A DNA stretch of 64,000 nt from Pseudophaeobacter profundi (GCF_029697505.1 NZ_JARJEF010000013.1:1-64000); one strand, 5' to 3'; counted from the first letter of the stretch, positions 25,285 to 33,546 are shown. The notes: a model not told the origin generated them from the sequence alone. A program made the numbers and translations.

Positions 25285-26241
25285 ATGTCCAATATCTTCT
25301 CCGGAACGATGCCCGCGTTGATGACGCCGTGCAAAGCCGACCGCACGCCTGATTTCGACGCGCTGGTCAAGAAAGGAACCGAGATGATCGCGGCAGGGAT
25401 GTCCGCCGTTGTTTATTGTGGTTCCATGGGGGATTGGCCGTTGCTTTCGGATGAACAGCGGATGGAAGGCGTTGAAAGGCTGGTGAAGGCAGGCGTTCCG
25501 GTTGTTGTCGGCACTGGCGCGATCAATTCAAAAGTTGCAACAGCGCATGCAGCCCATGCCCAAGCCGTCGGCGCGGCAGGTCTGATGGTTATTCCGCGGG
25601 TTCTGTCGCGTGGTTTATCGCCCATCGCACAAAAGAACCATTTCAAGTCGATCCTGAGCGCGGCACCGGATGTGCCGGCTGTGATTTACAACAGCCCCGT
25701 ATACGGGTTTGCCACCCGTGCCGATCTGTTCTTTGCACTGCGGTCTGAGCATCCAAATCTGATCGGCTTCAAAGAATTCGGCGGAAAAGATGACCTGAGA
25801 TATGCAGCAGAGCATATTACCTCGCAGGACGATCAGGTCACATTGATGGTTGGTGTTGATACCGAGGTTTTTCACGGTTTCGTCAATTGCGGCGCAACGG
25901 GCTCGATTACGGGGATCGGTACAGCGCTGCCAAAAGAGGCTTTGTTGTTGGCTGCGTTGTCGCAAAAAGCAGCTGCCGGACATGCCGAAGCGCGGATGCG
26001 GGCATTGGAACTGGAAGAAGCCTTCGGCGTTCTGTCCAGTTTTGATGAAGGCACGGATCTTGTGTTGTTCTACAAATACCTTCTCGTGCTGAATGGCGAA
26101 GAAGAATACCGCCTGCATTTCAACGAAACCGATGCCCTGTCGGATGCGCAGCGGAACTACTGCGAACAGCAATACGCCCTGTTCCAGACATGGTTCGCTG
26201 ACTGGTCCAAGCAGGGTGGGATTATTACCGAATGCATGTAA
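25285..26241 (+). CDS. hypD: DHDPS-family 1-pyrroline-4-hydroxy-2-carboxylate deaminase
   Basis: 318 residues from ATG at 25285 with AAGGAA upstream. It belongs to the dihydrodipicolinate synthase/NAL aldolase family, with the Schiff-base Lys163 in GFKEFGG and Tyr135 in AVIYNSP. MPALMTPCKADRTPDFDALV and VYCGSMGDWPLL match the hydroxyproline-cluster members that deaminate 1-pyrroline-4-hydroxy-2-carboxylate to alpha-ketoglutarate semialdehyde. The next gene, a broken epimerase, overlaps its 3' end. A GntR operator lies upstream. The specific function is inferred from the neighbours; a 2-keto-3-deoxy-sugar-acid dehydratase role is the main alternative. Confidence 0.8.
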   Translation: MSNIFSGTMPALMTPCKADRTPDFDALVKKGTEMIAAGMSAVVYCGSMGDWPLLSDEQRMEGVERLVKAGVPVVVGTGAINSKVATAHAAHAQAVGAAGLMVIPRVLSRGLSPIAQKNHFKSILSAAPDVPAVIYNSPVYGFATRADLFFALRSEHPNLIGFKEFGGKDDLRYAAEHITSQDDQVTLMVGVDTEVFHGFVNCGATGSITGIGTALPKEALLLAALSQKAAAGHAEARMRALELEEAFGVLSSFDEGTDLVLFYKYLLVLNGEEEYRLHFNETDALSDAQRNYCEQQYALFQTWFADWSKQGGIITECM

Positions 26242-26675
26242 TCGACAACCACACAGGCGGGGAGCCAGCCCGCATGATCCTGAGTGGTGGCCCCGACTTT
26301 GGGTCGGGGCCTTTGTCGGAACGCGCGAAAGTGTTTGCAACGCAGCGCAGAGATTTTTACCAGTCCGTGACGATGGAACCTCGCGGTCAGACTGCGATGG
26401 TCGGTGCGCTATTGGATGATCCTGTCGATCCCGACTGTGTCGTTGGCGTTGTCGAGAACTGCCTGTCCGGTGCAAATACGGTCTCCATCACCGACATTGC
26501 GCGCCTTCGCACTCATCGCGCGGCAGCCATGCTGCATTTCAACACGGACGATCCCCATAAAAACGGCATCTCCGACGCCCTTAATAACCAGAGCCGGAAG
26601 CAATTCGGCCGCAGCAATATTGCATGCTCCAATGGTGCCATGCTTCAACGTTCAACAGATCTGAGGACAACATGA
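26232..26675 (+). pseudogene. 4-hydroxyproline epimerase (proline racemase family), truncated remnant
   Basis: The first 76 codons (to about 26458) match the N-terminus of HypE-type proline racemase-fold enzymes: MHVIDNHTGGEPARMILSGG, GPLSERA, EPRGQTAMVGALLDDPVD, VVGVV. Immediately where the family continues with FFNNxGYLGMCGHG, holding the first catalytic Cys, the reading frame changes to unrelated sequence and ends after 147 codons instead of about 330. The second catalytic Cys is also absent. The chimeric frame ends in an ATGA overlap with dctP. Epimerisation of trans-4-hydroxy-L-proline would be this gene's lost job. Confidence 0.8.
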
Positions 26676-27736
26676 AGATATCCAACTTTGTTACCGCAGG
26701 GGCAATTGCTCTTGCAATTTCAAGCCCCGTTCAGGCGGCTGAAGTCGAATGGAAAATGACCGCCGGCGTTGGTGAGGGGTCGTTTCTTTACCAAAACTTC
26801 ATGGAACGGTTTGTTGGCAACGTCGACACCCTTACGCAGGGCCGGGTCGAAATCAAATCGTTTGGGGCGGGTGTTCTGGCCCCTGCGTTCAAAGCATATG
26901 AAACCGTGCAGGATGGCATCGTTGAAGCAGGGCATTCGACCCCCTCGTATCTGGTCAATCAGGATGCCACCAATGCGATCTTTGCCAGTTTCCCTGGTGG
27001 GATGTCCGCAGAAGCGACATTGCACTGGGTCTATGAAGGTGGCGGCGAAAAAATGTTGCAGGAATTCCGTCGTGAAGAGATGGGATTGCACAGCATTGTT
27101 GTCGGTATCGGCACCTCTGAAATCATGGCGCATTCGAACGTGAAAATTGAAACGGTCGAAGATCTTGCCGGGGTAAAGTTCCGTACTTCCGGTGCCTTTG
27201 CCGAAGTTCTGCAGAACGAATTTGGCGGGGTTCCGACGGTTGTGCCGGGGAATGAAATCTACACCCTGCTGCAACGCAAAGGCGTGGATGCGATTGAATG
27301 GTCTACTCCGGGTGCGAATATCACCGAAGGTTTCCACGAAGTTGCCCCCTATATGATCATGCCTGGTGTCCACCAGCCATCGTTCCTGTGGGAAGTGTTT
27401 GTAAAGGAAGAGACATGGGACGCGCTTCCAGAGGATTTGCAGGCGTTGATCACAGCCGCGGCAAAACTGACAACATATGAAGGGTATACCCGTTTCGGTG
27501 ACAGTGATGTACGGGCCATGGCCGATTTTCGCGAAACCAATGTCGAGCTGGTCGTGATGGATCGCGCAGAATCCGAAAAGATCCGCGAAGCGGGCCGGGG
27601 CTGGGCGCAGAGCGAAGCCAAAGCCCAAAGCGATGCAGGAAGCCAGCGGATGCAGGACGTGCTTGATAGCTACTTGGCATACCAATCGAACTGGGCAAAG
27701 AACACGAACTATCTTGTTCGTGACACCGCTGAGTAA
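26672..27736 (+). CDS. dctP: TRAP transporter substrate-binding protein (hydroxyproline-cluster)
   Basis: 354 residues from ATG at 26672 with GAGGA upstream. Signal peptide MKISNFVTAGAIALAISSPVQAAE. The mature protein has VEWKMTAGVGEGSFLYQNFMERF, LAGVKFRTSGAFAEVLQNEFGGVPTVVPGNEIYTLLQRKGVDAIEWSTPGANI, with the ligand Arg in KFRTSG. This layout matches DctP proteins of the SMxxRR-less, keto- or amino-acid-like group. It is first of a complete dctP-dctQ-dctM set and lies in the same transcription unit as the deaminase. By context it should import hydroxyproline or a betaine derivative of it. Confidence 0.9.
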   Translation: MKISNFVTAGAIALAISSPVQAAEVEWKMTAGVGEGSFLYQNFMERFVGNVDTLTQGRVEIKSFGAGVLAPAFKAYETVQDGIVEAGHSTPSYLVNQDATNAIFASFPGGMSAEATLHWVYEGGGEKMLQEFRREEMGLHSIVVGIGTSEIMAHSNVKIETVEDLAGVKFRTSGAFAEVLQNEFGGVPTVVPGNEIYTLLQRKGVDAIEWSTPGANITEGFHEVAPYMIMPGVHQPSFLWEVFVKEETWDALPEDLQALITAAAKLTTYEGYTRFGDSDVRAMADFRETNVELVVMDRAESEKIREAGRGWAQSEAKAQSDAGSQRMQDVLDSYLAYQSNWAKNTNYLVRDTAE

Positions 27737-27792
27737 CGCATCAAAATCCGGGTGGTCGGCAGCAACGCCGACCACCCTGTCAGGAGGCCCAC

Positions 27793-28326
27793 ATGGCACT
27801 TTTACAAAACCTCTGTGAACGATTTTCAGAAGCGTTGGGTTTTTTTGGCCGCTTGGCCATCTTTGCTCTGATCGTTGCGATGCTTTACGAAGTCGTGGCA
27901 CGATATGCATTCGGCGCCCCGACTTTGTGGGCTTTTGACATTTCCTACATGTTGAACGGGTCCATCTTTCTGCTTGGCGCGGCCTATTCGCTGCAAGAAG
28001 ACGCGCATGTGCGCATCGATTTTCTGTCGCAAAAATTCCCCATGCGTGTTCAGCAACTTCTGAATGGGTCGGTCTATCTGCTGGTGATGGCCCCTATCTC
28101 ATTTGCATTCACTTGGGTCGCCGCAACCAAAGCACTCAAGGCCTTTACCACAGCCGAAGTTGAAGCGGTCAGCCCCTGGGCTCCACTGGTCTGGCCATTT
28201 TACGCGGTAATTGCGCTGGGGCTTTTTGCCTTTTCGCTGCAGTTCGTTGCCGAAGCGGTAAAATACCTCTCTGGTCAAAAACAACCCGGAACCGCCGAGT
28301 CCGAAATAACCGAGTTGGAGATCTGA
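27793..28326 (+). CDS. dctQ: TRAP transporter small permease (hydroxyproline-cluster)
   Basis: 177 residues with a strong AGGAGG ribosome site. There are four membrane segments (about 14-35, 50-68, 88-110 and 133-155) and the DctQ-family stretch YMLNGSIFLLGAAYSLQEDAHVRIDFLS. It ends 3 nt before the dctM start. It partners the DctP and DctM of the same cluster. Unrelated in close sequence to the first DctQ in the window, so this is a separately acquired transporter. Confidence 0.9.
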   Translation: MALLQNLCERFSEALGFFGRLAIFALIVAMLYEVVARYAFGAPTLWAFDISYMLNGSIFLLGAAYSLQEDAHVRIDFLSQKFPMRVQQLLNGSVYLLVMAPISFAFTWVAATKALKAFTTAEVEAVSPWAPLVWPFYAVIALGLFAFSLQFVAEAVKYLSGQKQPGTAESEITELEI

Positions 28327-28329
28327 TAG

Positions 28330-29640
28330 ATGATACCCCTGCTGATGTTTGCCGCACTGTTTGTGCTTGTCTTTGCTGGAATTCCAGTCGCCTTTTCACT
28401 GATGATTATCGCAGTGAGTTTTGGCTATTTCGTGTTCGGTGATCTGATCTTTCTTCAACTCTACGGCCCGTTGCTGAGCACCGCGTCGAATTTCGTATTG
28501 GCGGCGATTCCGCTGTTCATCTTTATGGGCGCAGTCCTTGAACGATCCGGCATTGCGCGGCGATTGTTTTATGCGCTGCAGCTTTGGCTCGGCGGTCTTC
28601 CAGGTGGTTTGTCGCTTTCAACGATTACGATGTGTGCAATTTTTGCCGCCGCGTCTGGCGTTGTTGGTGCGGTTGAAATTGTCGTCGGGTTAATGGCAAT
28701 CCCGCCAATGATGAAAGCGGGCTACAAAAATGATTTGATCGCGGGTACGATTTGCGCAGGTGGATCATTGGGCACGATTATTCCGCCCTCCGTTATCGTG
28801 GTTGTCTATGCCTCTATTGCCCAGCTTTCGATTGGCCAGCTTTTCGCGGCTTCTATCTTCCCGGGCATTTTGATGGTGGCCTTCTTTGTCGGCTACATTC
28901 TGATCCGTAGCCTGCGACATCCAGCTGATGCGCCGCCCTTGCCGACCCAGGACCGCGCAATCCCCTTGAAGGAAAAGGTGTCGGTATCGCTGACGGCGAT
29001 GTTGCCGCCGCTTGCGCTCATTGTCATGGTGCTTGGTTCTCTTTTGGCGGGTATCGCATCAGCAACAGAAGCCGCCGCTGTCGGCGCCGCAGGTACGCTG
29101 GTGTTGACGATGATGTTTCGCGAACTGACCGTGAAACTGCTGATGGATTCTCTTGGGGTGACCCTGAGGATCACGGCAATGATCATGCTTATCATTGCGG
29201 GTGGCACCATGTTCACCAGCATTTTTGCGGTCACTGGCGGGGGGGATTTGGTCCGCGATACGGTTGAAACAATCGGCTATGGCAATGTCGGAATTATCGT
29301 GTTTTTCCTGACAGTGGTCTTCTTTTCCGGCTTTGTGCTGGATTGGGTGTCGATTGTTCTGATCTTCGTTCCGATCTTTGCTCCGATCGTAAAAAGCGCC
29401 GGTATTGATCCAATCTGGTTCGCGATGATGGTTCTTGTGGTCATCCAGACCTCGTATCTGACACCGCCCATGGCCCCATCGATCTTCTATCTGCGTTCAA
29501 TCGCACCGAGCAGTATGACCTACGGGCAGATGTATCGTGGTGTGCTCCCCTTTGTTGGTGCGCAGATGCTGGTCTTGGTCGTGATCATTCTCTTCCCCGC
29601 CTTGGTGACATGGCTGCCCTCTGTCCTTGTGGGCCTCTAG
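28330..29640 (+). CDS. dctM: TRAP transporter large permease (hydroxyproline-cluster)
   Basis: 436 residues, the standard DctM length. Characteristic blocks are FAGIPVAFSLMIIAVSFGYFVFG, AAIPLFIFMGAVLERSGIARRLFYALQLWLGGLPGGLSLSTI, GSLGTIIPPSVIVVVYASIAQLSIGQLFAASIFPG and the C-terminal TSYLTPPMAPSIFYLRSIAP. It is intact through its last codon and overlaps the GTG start of the broken FAD oxidoreductase (TAGTG). Coupling there suggests the oxidoreductase was once translated from the same messenger. Confidence 0.92.
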   Translation: MIPLLMFAALFVLVFAGIPVAFSLMIIAVSFGYFVFGDLIFLQLYGPLLSTASNFVLAAIPLFIFMGAVLERSGIARRLFYALQLWLGGLPGGLSLSTITMCAIFAAASGVVGAVEIVVGLMAIPPMMKAGYKNDLIAGTICAGGSLGTIIPPSVIVVVYASIAQLSIGQLFAASIFPGILMVAFFVGYILIRSLRHPADAPPLPTQDRAIPLKEKVSVSLTAMLPPLALIVMVLGSLLAGIASATEAAAVGAAGTLVLTMMFRELTVKLLMDSLGVTLRITAMIMLIIAGGTMFTSIFAVTGGGDLVRDTVETIGYGNVGIIVFFLTVVFFSGFVLDWVSIVLIFVPIFAPIVKSAGIDPIWFAMMVLVVIQTSYLTPPMAPSIFYLRSIAPSSMTYGQMYRGVLPFVGAQMLVLVVIILFPALVTWLPSVLVGL

Positions 29641-30055
29641 TGGGGCAGCGCGACGTAATCGTCATAGGCGCAAGAGGTCTCGGCATCAGCGCCGCCCGGA
29701 AGCTGCAAGGTTGCAGCGCGCGGGTGCTGGACCTTGCTGGCGTCGCGCAGGGGGCCTCGGCGGCTAGTGCCGGGGCCTTTGCCTTTACCGATGTGGTGCC
29801 ATTGGCCGCGCCGCTGTCATGGCGTTGGGTTCGATCATCTGCAAAGCCCCGAGGCAATTGCGGAGATCGAGCCTGGTCTGTACCCGCGCTTCACCCATCC
29901 CGATCACACGCCGGACTGGGTAAACGTATTTTATGCTTGATCATGGGCATCTTGGTCTGCCCCAGTCTGCGGCGACCGCAGAACTGGTGACGGACCTGAT
30001 ATTGGGTGCTGATCTAGGACTGTCGATGGCAACCGATGCGCCATCGCGGTTTTGA
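29640..30055 (+). pseudogene. FAD-dependent D-hydroxyproline dehydrogenase (DAO family), decayed
   Basis: Three separated fragments of a D-amino-acid-oxidase-family protein remain. The N-terminus from GTG at 29640 reads RDVIVIGARGLGISAARKL with a GxGxxG-like FAD site, then VAQGASAASAGAFAFTDVVPLAAP. A second fragment in another frame, about 29830-29940, reads GFDHLQSPEAIAEIEPGLYPRFTHPDHTPDWVNVFYA. A C-terminal piece up to 30055 reads GHLGLPQSAATAELVTDLILG and ends SRF. Full proteins are about 400 residues; here under 140 codons survive, with at least two deletions and a frame change. The FAD motif itself has Arg in place of the usual Gly/Ala-Gly (GARGLG). Confidence 0.82.
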
Positions 30056-30067
30056 TTTGCGCCGTAG

Positions 30068-31084
30068 TTATGGCAACAGGGCCAGTAGATCATCAAACAG
30101 AGAGGCTGAAATTTCGACAAAGCCGCGATCCAGATTGCGCGCGCGTGCGGCATAGCGCCGTTGTGACGGCAGCCGCGCGCCCTGATCAACAATATCGGCA
30201 AACAGCCGTTCGGCGCGGGCATTATTGGCGTCGCTCTTACCGCCCGAGAATTGCACTGGATCAAAGGCCAGAATGATTTCCCCATGGTAGGGCGCACCAC
30301 CGTTTCCCTGCGCGTATTCCATACTTTCAAAGCTGGTCAGATCGTCGATCAACGGGCCTGCCATGAGTTCGATCATGATTGACAGGGCCGAGCCTTTGTA
30401 GCCACCAAAGGTCAGCATAGCACCCTGCAGCGCTGCATCAGGATCGGTGGTCGGGTTGCCGTTCTTGTCGATCGCGACGCCTTCCGGCAGTGGTTTCCCG
30501 GTCCGTTTGTAAAGCTCAATCTCGCCGCGTGCAAAAGCGCTGGTCGCGAAATCAAACGTGAATGGTGTTGTGCCCTGGCGCGGCCAGCTAAAGGCGAGCG
30601 GATTGGTCCCAAGCGTCCCACGTGTCCCGCCGGCTGGCGCGACCCATGAATGACTGGGGACCATCGCGATCGCGGCAAGTCCAGCCGCCGATAGCCGTTC
30701 AACTTCGGGCCATAGCGCCGAAAAGTGGAAGCAGCGATTGATTGCAACTGCGGCAATACCAAATTCGCGGGTCTTTTGGATCAGCAGGGGAATGGCGGCT
30801 TCCATCGCGAGCAGAGACATTCCACCCCGTGCGTCCGCTTGGATGATGGCCTTTGCGGGATGTGCAATCTGTGGTTCGACTTGCCCGTCGATTTGCCCTG
30901 CTTTGATCGTTTGAACGCACATCAACAACCGGAATAAGCCATGCGACTGGCAATCATCCAGCTGACAGGTGTGCAGCATTTCGGAAATAGTTTCGGCATG
31001 GTTTTTGCCGTAGCCAGCACCGGTAAGGATGTTGAAGGCGAGACTTTTGACTTCTTCTAGGGGGATCTTGACGGTGTTGTGCAT
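30068..31084 (-). CDS. Ldh-family (malate/L-lactate dehydrogenase-like) oxidoreductase, probable pyrroline-2-carboxylate reductase
   Basis: 338 residues from ATG at 31084. The LDH2/MDH2 fold is shown by CQLDDCQSHGLFRL, AVAINRCFHFSALWPEVERL, MVPSHSWVAPAGGTRGTLGTNPLAFSWPR and FGGYKGSALSIMIELMAGPL. Members reduce imine or 2-keto acids with NAD(P)H; those in proline and hydroxyproline clusters reduce delta-1-pyrroline-2-carboxylate to proline. It is divergent from the GntR gene and convergent with the decayed FAD enzyme. GntR half-sites at 31118-31150 lie just upstream. It looks intact. The exact substrate is inferred from context. Confidence 0.82.
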   Translation of the reverse strand: MHNTVKIPLEEVKSLAFNILTGAGYGKNHAETISEMLHTCQLDDCQSHGLFRLLMCVQTIKAGQIDGQVEPQIAHPAKAIIQADARGGMSLLAMEAAIPLLIQKTREFGIAAVAINRCFHFSALWPEVERLSAAGLAAIAMVPSHSWVAPAGGTRGTLGTNPLAFSWPRQGTTPFTFDFATSAFARGEIELYKRTGKPLPEGVAIDKNGNPTTDPDAALQGAMLTFGGYKGSALSIMIELMAGPLIDDLTSFESMEYAQGNGGAPYHGEIILAFDPVQFSGGKSDANNARAERLFADIVDQGARLPSQRRYAARARNLDRGFVEISASLFDDLLALLP

Positions 31085-31117
31085 CGGTTTGACTTTTCTG
31101 TCGTGAATGGTATGTAT

Positions 31118-31227
31118 TGGATAATGGATACAATGCATTCAATTGTCCATACCACCGGCAGGCGTCGGTAACTGCGGGCAATAGTTTCTTGGAATAACAA
31201 TCCGAAATGGGTAACTGTATCCAAAAT
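31118..31227. promoter_or_regulatory. Divergent GntR-regulated promoter region
   Basis: Between the Ldh-family gene and the GntR gene there are several operator half-sites: TGGATAATGGATACA at 31118-31132 with TTGTCCA at 31143-31149, and TGTATCCAAAAT at 31216-31227. The last is the exact reverse complement of the 12-mer found upstream of the deaminase and of the aldehyde dehydrogenase. Both divergent genes, including the regulator itself, are probably under GntR control. Confidence 0.7.
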
Positions 31228-31250
31228 TCGAAACCGTAAGAGAGTGTGAA

Positions 31251-31931
31251 ATGGGCGGCAAACGGGCGATCAAACGACAAAGTCTTCCTGATGTGATCGC
31301 CGACGACATTCGCGAACGCATTTTGAATGGTGATCTGGCTGAAGGCGCGACCATCCGGCAAGAGGCGCTGGCAGAAGAATACACCGTTTCGCGAATGCCT
31401 GTGCGCGAGGCGTTGAAACGGCTCGATGCCGAAGGCTTGGTGCAGCTGACCAACAATCAGGGCGCGACGGTCACCAAACATTCACTGGATGAAATTGGCG
31501 AGATTTTCGACCTGCGCATCCTGATCGAAGTAGATCTGTTCAGGAGCGCTATTCCGGTAATGTCTGCGTCGCAGATTGCCCGCTGCGAACAGATTCTCGA
31601 GGCGATGGAAACTTCATATGATGCTGATGACGTGGGTAAATGGGGGGCGTTGAACTATGATTATCATTCGGCTTTGTATGCCCCTGCGAACCGTTGGCTG
31701 ACCAACGAAGTTTTGCAGCGCATCAACCTTCAATCTGATCGCTACGTTCGGATGCACCTCAGCGTTATGAAGCAACGTGATCCGGCCCGGGAAGAGCACC
31801 GTGAACTATTGGCCCTGGCCCGCGAAGGAAAAGTGGAAGAGGCTTGCGCGGTGTTGACCCACCATATTTCGCAGACCAAAGAAAATCTTTTGAAACTTAT
31901 GGTTGCCAAACGCAACGGCGACACAGGCTGA
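31251..31931 (+). CDS. GntR-family regulator, FadR/FCD type, of the hydroxyproline cluster
   Basis: 226 residues. The N-terminal winged HTH includes ADDIRERILNGDLAEGATIRQEALAEEYTVSRMPVREALKRLDAEGLVQL. The C-terminal all-helical FCD effector domain (about 85-215) has DLRILIEVDLFRSAIP, NYDYHSALYAPA and EEHRELLALAREGKVEEACAVLTHHI with conserved Asp/His ligand positions. Its promoter and those of the deaminase/TRAP operon and of the aldehyde dehydrogenase share ATTTTGGATACA, so it is the likely regulator of all three. FCD members usually repress and are released by a pathway carboxylate. Confidence 0.9.
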   Translation: MGGKRAIKRQSLPDVIADDIRERILNGDLAEGATIRQEALAEEYTVSRMPVREALKRLDAEGLVQLTNNQGATVTKHSLDEIGEIFDLRILIEVDLFRSAIPVMSASQIARCEQILEAMETSYDADDVGKWGALNYDYHSALYAPANRWLTNEVLQRINLQSDRYVRMHLSVMKQRDPAREEHRELLALAREGKVEEACAVLTHHISQTKENLLKLMVAKRNGDTG

Positions 31932-31964
31932 AACCTGACCGGGGGCTGAGAGGGTTCTTGCATC

Positions 31965-32001
31965 TTTCGCAATTTTGGATACATTATCCACAATTGCGAA
32001 A
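31965..32001. promoter_or_regulatory. 37-nt palindromic GntR operator upstream of the aldehyde dehydrogenase
   Basis: Outer arms TTTCGCAATT and AATTGCGAAA are perfect complements, and inside them the core TGGAT-ACATT-ATCCA (31976-31990) repeats the operator dyad. Only the central five bases and one base on each side of the core are unpaired. The core matches the site at 25115-25129 in 12 of 15 positions. It lies 34 nt before the start codon, so binding would block transcription initiation. Confidence 0.82.
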
Positions 32002-32034
32002 CCGTTTGCTTAGATAGCAGAAAAAGAGGGCTCG

Positions 32035-33546
32035 ATGACATTCACACCACATGGAAAACACCTGATTGCAGGCAAATGGGTCGACGGGGATGGCACCTTT
32101 TCGTCGCAACCCGCGTCGGGAACACCACATAATTTTGCGGTCGGTCGCATTGCGGATGTCGAAGCGGCCGCTGCCGCGGCAGAAGACGCGTTTTGGAGTT
32201 TCGGATACTCCACCCGGAAAGAACGGGCCGCGCTGCTGAATGCCATTGCTGATGAAATCGAAGCACGTGGCACGGCGATCACAGAAATTGGCATGCAGGA
32301 AAGTGGCCTGCCCGAGGCACGCCTGAACGGTGAACGTGGCCGGACCACGGGCCAGTTGCGGTTGTTTGCCAGCCATATCCTGAAGGGCGACTACCTTGAC
32401 CACCGTCACGATGAAGCCTTGCCGGATCGACAGCCGTTGCCCCGGTCCGACCTACAATTGATCCAGCGTCCGGTTGGTCCTGTGGCTGTGTTCGGGGCAT
32501 CGAATTTCCCGCTCGCATTTTCCACGGCGGGCGGGGACACTGCTGCAGCGCTGGCCGCCGGTTGTCCGGTTGTCGTCAAGGGACACAGCGCGCACCCCGG
32601 CACCAGCGAGATCGTCGCCGAAGCCATTTGTGCGGCTGTCAAAACATGCGGAACCCACCCAGGGGTCTTTAGTCTTATCCAAGGCGGCAACCGTGAGGTT
32701 GGCGCAGCTTTGGTGCAACATCCCCTGATCAAGGCTGTCGGTTTTACCGGATCGCTTGGTGGTGGTCGCGCGCTGTTCGATCTCTGTGCAGCCCGCCCCG
32801 AGCCGATCCCGTTTTTTGGTGAGCTGGGTTCGGTAAACCCGATGTTTATCTTTGCAGCGGCGCTTGAAAATCGTGGCGAAGCCATCGCACAAGGCTGGGC
32901 CGGCTCGTTGACGATGGGGGCGGGCCAGTTCTGCACTAATCCTGGCGTTGCCGTGATGCTGGCAGGGGACGCGGCCGACGCATTTGTCAAAACCACAGGT
33001 GACGCCCTGTCGCAGGTGGGGCCACAAACGATGTTGACCGACGGAATTGCTGATGCTTATCGCAGCGGCCAGCGACGTGTCGCACAGGCGTCAGGCGTTC
33101 GTGAGGTTCTGACAACCCGTTGCGATCTGCGAAACGCGACGCCGTATCTATACGCCACCACTGCAAGGGCATGGCTGGACAACGAAGAACTGGCCGAAGA
33201 GGTCTTTGGCCCGCTTGGTGTGATTGTCACCGCCGAGACGGTCGAGGAAATGCTTGCGGTCGCACAGAGCCTTCAGGGACAGTTGACCTGCACGGTGCAT
33301 GTGGATGCCGAAGATGCCGCAGCTGCCGCTGGTTTCATGCCGGTTCTTGAACGTAAGGCGGGCAGAATTCTGGCCAACGGTTTCCCGACCGGTGTTGAGG
33401 TCAGCGACGCAATGGTTCATGGGGGGCCGTATCCGGCGTCAACCAACTTTGGCGCCACCTCAGTTGGAACGCTGTCAATCCGCCGTTTCCTTCGGCCTGT
33501 TTGTTACCAGGACATGCCTGACAGCCTGTTGCCGGAAGACCTGTAA
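32035..33546 (+). CDS. Aldehyde dehydrogenase, probable alpha-ketoglutarate semialdehyde dehydrogenase
   Basis: 503 residues of the NADP-type ALDH family used for 2,5-dioxovalerate (alpha-ketoglutarate semialdehyde). Catalytic Cys300 is in MGAGQFCTNPG, the general-base Glu263 in FFGELGSVNP, and the nucleotide-binding loop includes VFGASNFPLAFSTAGGDTAAALAAGCPVVVKGHSAHPGTSE. It is the last step to alpha-ketoglutarate in both hydroxyproline and D-glucarate/arabinose breakdown. It has its own promoter with the large palindromic GntR operator. Intact, with no frameshift seen. Confidence 0.88.
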   Translation: MTFTPHGKHLIAGKWVDGDGTFSSQPASGTPHNFAVGRIADVEAAAAAAEDAFWSFGYSTRKERAALLNAIADEIEARGTAITEIGMQESGLPEARLNGERGRTTGQLRLFASHILKGDYLDHRHDEALPDRQPLPRSDLQLIQRPVGPVAVFGASNFPLAFSTAGGDTAAALAAGCPVVVKGHSAHPGTSEIVAEAICAAVKTCGTHPGVFSLIQGGNREVGAALVQHPLIKAVGFTGSLGGGRALFDLCAARPEPIPFFGELGSVNPMFIFAAALENRGEAIAQGWAGSLTMGAGQFCTNPGVAVMLAGDAADAFVKTTGDALSQVGPQTMLTDGIADAYRSGQRRVAQASGVREVLTTRCDLRNATPYLYATTARAWLDNEELAEEVFGPLGVIVTAETVEEMLAVAQSLQGQLTCTVHVDAEDAAAAAGFMPVLERKAGRILANGFPTGVEVSDAMVHGGPYPASTNFGATSVGTLSIRRFLRPVCYQDMPDSLLPEDL

